Positions 6,584 to 9,373 of a stretch of DNA of 9,373 nt are shown piece after piece. Location of the stretch: NCBI GenBank assembly GCA_030628805.1, contig DAOVQG010000187.1:1-9373 (forward strand). Reading direction: 5' to 3'. Below the pieces are notes generated by a model. The model saw only the letters and a list, made by a program, of their open reading frames with translations. It was not told the origin of the DNA and searched no databases. The DNA is from JAGMDK01 sp023128695 (GTDB lineage Bacteria; Planctomycetota; Phycisphaerae; UBA1845; Fen-1342). The translations under genes and the position numbers were made by a program. The stretch's first letter is position 1. Each line of letters begins with the position of its first letter.

Positions 6584-7886
6584 CGGGCTGCCGTAGCCTC
6601 CGCTCGATCTTCTCCGAGCGACGCACGAGGGGGTGCAGGTCGAACCACCTGTCGCCGTTCCGGTACGACATCACGAAGTGATAGTTGAAGAGGTCGGCCA
6701 GGCGCTGGAGATCGGCCCTCGTATGGCCGGTGATGTCCCGGTCTTTGGCGACGCGCACCAGAAGATCGATATCCTCGTCTGTGATTGGGCTCTCATACAA
6801 CTCGCCAATCACATCCAGCACCCTGTCGATGATGGGTTTCACCTTCGCAGTCGGCAGTGGTAAGGGGAGTTTGTTCAAGCGTGCACGCTGGAGGAGCTCC
6901 CTCATCATGCGCAGCAGATCGCGCGGATAGCCACCGGACGCAACGACGAGCGGATGCAGCACGGCGCGCTCCTTGAACAGATCGTCCAGCGGCATGCGTT
7001 TGGCGAGGATCTCCATCATCGCCTGCACGCCCGGCTCGTGTGGTTTGCCGGTTTCGGCGTCGGAGACCTTGCACATCGGGAGAATATGGATCCGTCCGAA
7101 TTCGGTCGTGGCCCCCGCTTCCATGAACGTCAACCAAGGCGGCACCGTGTAGATCGCGTGACAGGGTGTTCGAAGGTATTCCCAGTCCCGGACAAAAACC
7201 TCCTCAACGCTGGCGCGGACGGCGGCGTCGCCGCGCAGCTTCTCGTAGCTGTCCACAATGAGAACGGTCCCCCCCTCGCGCCGTTGGGCCAGAATACCCA
7301 AGCACTCGTCCAGGAACTCCTGACACTCCAGAGCGAGTTCGGGCAGGCGCCCTTCCAGTGATTGATACAGACGCTTCTTGAAATCGACGTCTTTCGTGAA
7401 CGCCAACTCCATCTCGGCGATCTCGGGCAACTTGACGTTCAGTTTTTCCACGGAGACCCGGGTGTCCAGGAAGGACCGGAACCTCTCCCAGAAGCGACGA
7501 AAAGGGGTTGTCTGTCCCTTATCGCTCGATTCGCCAAGGAAGCGATCCATCCCCGCCGCGATCGTAATCATGATGTCGGAGATGTTGGCGGGCACACGCA
7601 GATTCAGATACTCCTCTGTATTGATGTATACGACGTTGTAGTTGCTGTTCTCGAAGTTCCGCGCCAGGATCTTGAGCTCCGTGGTCTTTCCACTCCCGGG
7701 GAATCCGGAAAAGAGAAGATGGCTGGGCGCGTCGCTCAGATCCACCGCCTCGAACAGGAACTCAATGCAACTGTGGTCAGTGCCGCGCACTCCGAGCCCA
7801 TTGAGGTCCACGTACCGATCGTCCCCGAACTCCAGCCACTCGTCCACCTTGCAGCGATTGTATGCCTCGCGAATCAGATCGCCCAT
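6576..7886 (-). CDS. STAND/AAA-like P-loop ATPase of a conflict-type system
   Basis: The 436-residue protein is soluble. Walker A is GFPGSGKTT at 61-69, preceded by the strand HLLFS. Walker B is GTVLIVDSYEKL at 206-217, with D212 and E215 as the likely acidic residues. A sensor-1-like strand is HAIYTVPP (243-250). SGGYPRDLLRMM (317-328) matches the GxP-type sensor-2 motif of STAND/ORC-like ATPases. The C-terminal part (about 370-436) resembles a winged helix, with DLQRLADLFNYHFVMSYRNG. The start MGDLIREAYN is chosen because AAGGA (7894-7898) lies 7 bases upstream. Longer frames would add 51 residues of low-complexity, arginine-rich sequence. The gene follows a truncated CHAT gene by 85 bases and overlaps the TPR gene by 8 bp. 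It probably acts as an NTP-dependent switch. The exact ATPase clade is not certain. Confidence 0.9.
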   Translation of the reverse strand: MGDLIREAYNRCKVDEWLEFGDDRYVDLNGLGVRGTDHSCIEFLFEAVDLSDAPSHLLFSGFPGSGKTTELKILARNFENSNYNVVYINTEEYLNLRVPANISDIMITIAAGMDRFLGESSDKGQTTPFRRFWERFRSFLDTRVSVEKLNVKLPEIAEMELAFTKDVDFKKRLYQSLEGRLPELALECQEFLDECLGILAQRREGGTVLIVDSYEKLRGDAAVRASVEEVFVRDWEYLRTPCHAIYTVPPWLTFMEAGATTEFGRIHILPMCKVSDAETGKPHEPGVQAMMEILAKRMPLDDLFKERAVLHPLVVASGGYPRDLLRMMRELLQRARLNKLPLPLPTAKVKPIIDRVLDVIGELYESPITDEDIDLLVRVAKDRDITGHTRADLQRLADLFNYHFVMSYRNGDRWFDLHPLVRRSEKIERRLRQPDE

Positions 7887-7893
7887 GTTAGGT

Positions 7894-7898
7894 TCCTT
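7894..7898 (-). promoter_or_regulatory. Ribosome binding site deciding the ATPase start
   Basis: AAGGA on the minus strand lies 7 bases before the ATG at 7886. It favours this start over in-frame ATGs up to 8039. Confidence 0.75.
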
Positions 7899-7971
7899 CA
7901 ACTGGCGCCCCGCACCGCCCGAAAGACGGGGGCGAGGCCAACGCGCACATCTCATCCGAACCACGGCCAAC

Positions 7972-8523
7972 TCAACGACAAGAGCCGATGGACAGGGGCC
8001 GCGGCTGAACATGCGGATAGTATCGTACCCGGGCGGCATCGCGAATCAACCGCGACCGGTTCTCCCGAGCCGAGAATCCGACCATTTCGCTCGCGCTGGT
8101 CCAAGCAACGTCGCCGATCTCCGCTGTTTGCGCTCGAATCGGGCAGTAGATGGCGTCCGCGCGCAAGGCCCAATGCCGGCCGTCGGACGCGAGGAGTTCC
8201 CAGGGAGCGTCCAGAAAAGCCCGGGCCCGGGGCGTGTCCTCTCGGCCGGCGGCGAATTCGATCAGCAGCGGCGGCTGGGCCGTGTCGAGCAGGCGGACGA
8301 GGAACCGCTCTGGGCCGTTGAGCCAGGTGAAGACGTCCTCGCCGAGTTGGAGGAGCCCGGCAGCCGGGCGATCGTCTCGGGCAAGCTCTTGATATCGGGC
8401 GGCCCAGCTTTGCAGGAGCGCTACATCTCCGGCGGTGAACGGGCGATCCTCGCTGACGCCGGCGGAGGGACAACGCAACTCGATGCCGTGGTAGGCGATT
8501 GTCACAGTGGCGTGCGTCTGCAT
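7972..8523 (-). pseudogene. Truncated CHAT-domain protein (N-terminal part only)
   Basis: The open frame has 183 residues. Residues 1-130 look like the N-terminal part of a CHAT (caspase-HetF-associated) protein: a region ahead of the protease core (LLQLGEDVFTWLNG at 57-70), then RAFLDAPWELLASDGRHWAL (101-120), the family's PWELL block and following strand, and CPIR (127-130). From about residue 131 onward the sequence (AQTAEIGDVAWTSASEM...) no longer resembles CHAT and ends at 183. The catalytic His and Cys region that should follow over some 200 residues is absent from all three minus-strand frames before the ATPase gene. It could be expressed as a stub (AGGA at 8534-8537, 10 bases upstream, and a candidate promoter), but a protease is not possible. 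I call it a truncated gene, probably made by deletion. A deliberately short CHAT-N protein is the alternative. Confidence 0.7.
8022..8049 (-). promoter_or_regulatory. Candidate promoter for the ATPase-TPR pair
   Basis: On the minus strand TTGATT (8049-8044) is followed, after a 16-base spacer, by TACGAT (8027-8022). This gives a sigma70-like pair about 135 bases before the ATPase start. It lies in the part of the truncated CHAT frame that no longer looks like CHAT, so it may be the original upstream region of the ATPase gene. Confidence 0.35.
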
Positions 8524-8608
8524 CGGATGTGGTTCCTGAAAGAAAGTAACCGTCGGTCGAACAAGAAGTGCACCCCGGCACTCCCGCCCGATTGGTGAAG
8601 ACAGTGGG

Positions 8609-8636
8609 ACTATAGGCGGTGGGCGGACAAATACAA
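8609..8636 (-). promoter_or_regulatory. Candidate promoter for the CHAT-ATPase-TPR unit
   Basis: On the minus strand TTGTAT (8636-8631), a 16-base spacer and TATAGT (8614-8609, five of six matches to TATAAT) lie about 85 bases before the start of the truncated CHAT gene. The -35 is weak. The surrounding stretch 8524-8703 holds no gene. Confidence 0.4.
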
Positions 8637-8703
8637 GTTGCCGGCGCGTAAGAGCAAGCGGGCACCCGGCGCTTATTCATATGCCGGCGGGAATCAAACC
8701 GAC

Positions 8704-8777
<74 letters not shown>

Positions 8778-9207
8778 GGCGTGACGCGGCAACCCGCGCA
8801 GAATGGCTTGCGTCTCGCGGCGGCGTCCGACGAACTCCCGTTCGCCGGCCACGGGCACTTGCTTGCCCTTGGTATCGAGGAATGTCTTGACGGCGCGGCC
8901 ACTGGCGATCAGCCGGCGCGGACCGTCGGCGGTCGCCAACGCGCCGCCGCCGGTGGGATTGAGGTACAGATGGGCGAGGTGCCAGTCGCGGGAGCGCGGG
9001 CCGGAGTCGGCCGGCTCGGGGAGCTGCTCAGATTCAGCCAGGTCGAATCGGGCGTAGGCCAGCGCGTGCCGGATAGCGTCTCGACGCGCGAGAAGTGGAT
9101 GTGCTGCTTCTTCTTGCCCCGGATGCCGCACTTGAGCAACTCGTCCCGCCATTCGTCCTGGCGCAGCGTCTCCCCCGACCTGCCGACGGATGCGTCGGCC
9201 AACAGAA
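8778..9207 (-). pseudogene. Remnant of a CHAT-ATPase fusion gene (end of CHAT and linker), frameshifted
   Basis: Two minus-strand frames join into one protein-like sequence. The first runs from the repeat boundary: ADASVGRSGETLRQDEWRDE...GKKKQHIHFSRVETLSGTRW, to about 9059. A frame change of one base at about 9057-9065 then leads into LAYARFDLAESEQLP, PRSRDWHLAHLYLNPTGGGA, GRAVKTFLDTKGKQVPVAG and EREFVGRRRETQAILRGL. WHLAHLYLNPTGGG resembles the end of CHAT domains, and EFVGRRRETQAILR the start of the ATPase module fused to some of them. No Walker A follows, because the sequence stops at RHA exactly where the tRNA begins. At the other end it stops in an SVSDG-family repeat. It therefore lacks both ends and has a frameshift. 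It is a different part of the family from the fragment at 7972-8523, so two copies, or a rearranged one, existed here. Confidence 0.62.
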
Positions 9208-9229
9208 CCCCAAGCGTAAGCGCGGGGTC
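9203..9229 (+). repeat. Diverged single copy of the left-end repeat
   Basis: The stretch cagaaccccaagcgtaagc plus gcggggtc matches the left-end unit at 22 of 27 bases, in the same orientation. It faces the oppositely oriented 36-bp units that begin at 9245. Confidence 0.8.
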
Positions 9230-9244
9230 TCTTCCCTCGGCGTC

Positions 9245-9373
9245 GGCAACCCGTCGCTCACGCTCCGGGTTCTGATCAGAGGCAACCCGTCGCTCACGCT
9301 CCGGGTTCTGATCAGAGGCAACCCGTCGCTCACGCTCCGGGCTCTGATCAGAGGCAACCCGTCGCTCACGCTC
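9245..9373 (-). repeat. 36-bp tandem repeat, 3.6 copies, running off the right edge
   Basis: The plus-strand unit is ggcaacccgtcgctcacgct followed by ccgggttctgatcaga, with copies starting at 9245, 9281, 9317 and 9353 (the last one cut by the window edge). The third copy has one change (gggctctg for gggttctg). On the minus strand it reads RSVSDGLPLIRT in one frame. It is the same family as the 30-bp unit at 1-147, which lacks six bases (two codons) in the middle, but it lies in the opposite orientation. Confidence 0.97.

Noticed and set aside
7887..8039. 51-residue extension of the ATPase to an ATG at 8039
   Set aside because: The sequence is arginine-rich and unlike the domain, and the start at 7886 has AAGGA at good spacing.
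8675..8703. Possible second tRNA 3' half next to the tRNA (minus strand GTCGGTTTGATTCCCGCC)
   Set aside because: The T-arm-like stem has a mismatch and a changed loop base, and no acceptor or anticodon partner is present.

Overview
This is a GC-rich bacterial window. Several families of short dispersed and tandem repeats fill its intergenic DNA: SVSDG-type tandem repeats at both ends, and palindromic elements resembling 'ggaagccggtgccacac' between the transporters. Together with CHAT-, STAND- and TPR-type signalling genes, this suggests a large-genome planctomycete-like bacterium. That assignment rests on repeat style and gene content, not on a marker gene.

Layout. 1-147 is a 30-bp tandem repeat. 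194-2508 (minus) is a two-gene unit: an NSS/SNF-family sodium-coupled amino-acid transporter and, overlapping its stop codon by 4 bp (ATGA), a 52-residue single-TM protein that looks like the small subunit of a MetP/MetS-type transporter. 2509-2846 is a divergent intergenic region packed with palindromic repeats. 2847-4718 (plus) is an AGCS-family sodium/alanine(glycine) symporter with a C-terminal zinc ribbon. Both transporters carry large extra soluble segments in a loop. 4757-8523 (minus) is the accessory part, read from right to left: a truncated CHAT-type gene (8523-7972), a STAND/AAA-like P-loop ATPase (7886-6576) and a TPR protein (6583-4757). The TPR protein has six almost identical 40-residue repeats behind an NTPase-like N-terminal domain without a P-loop. 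At 8704-8777 (minus) lies a complete tRNA with anticodon CAU. Directly abutting its 5' end is a frameshifted remnant (8778-9207, minus) of a second CHAT-ATPase gene. 9203-9373 holds more SVSDG-family repeats, mostly in the opposite orientation to those at the left end.

How it may work together. The two transporters probably import amino acids with sodium. The accessory part looks like an NTP-dependent conflict or cell-death signalling system: the ATPase would be a switch, the TPR superhelix a sensor or scaffold, and the CHAT caspase-like protease the effector. Here the CHAT effector is broken. One copy keeps only the N-terminal part, up to the PWELL block, and another keeps only the end of CHAT plus the linker to an ATPase. 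No catalytic His/Cys region is visible. The ATPase-TPR pair is intact, with good ribosome binding sites, an 8-bp overlap and a plausible promoter of its own. It may therefore act with an effector encoded elsewhere or be a system in decay.
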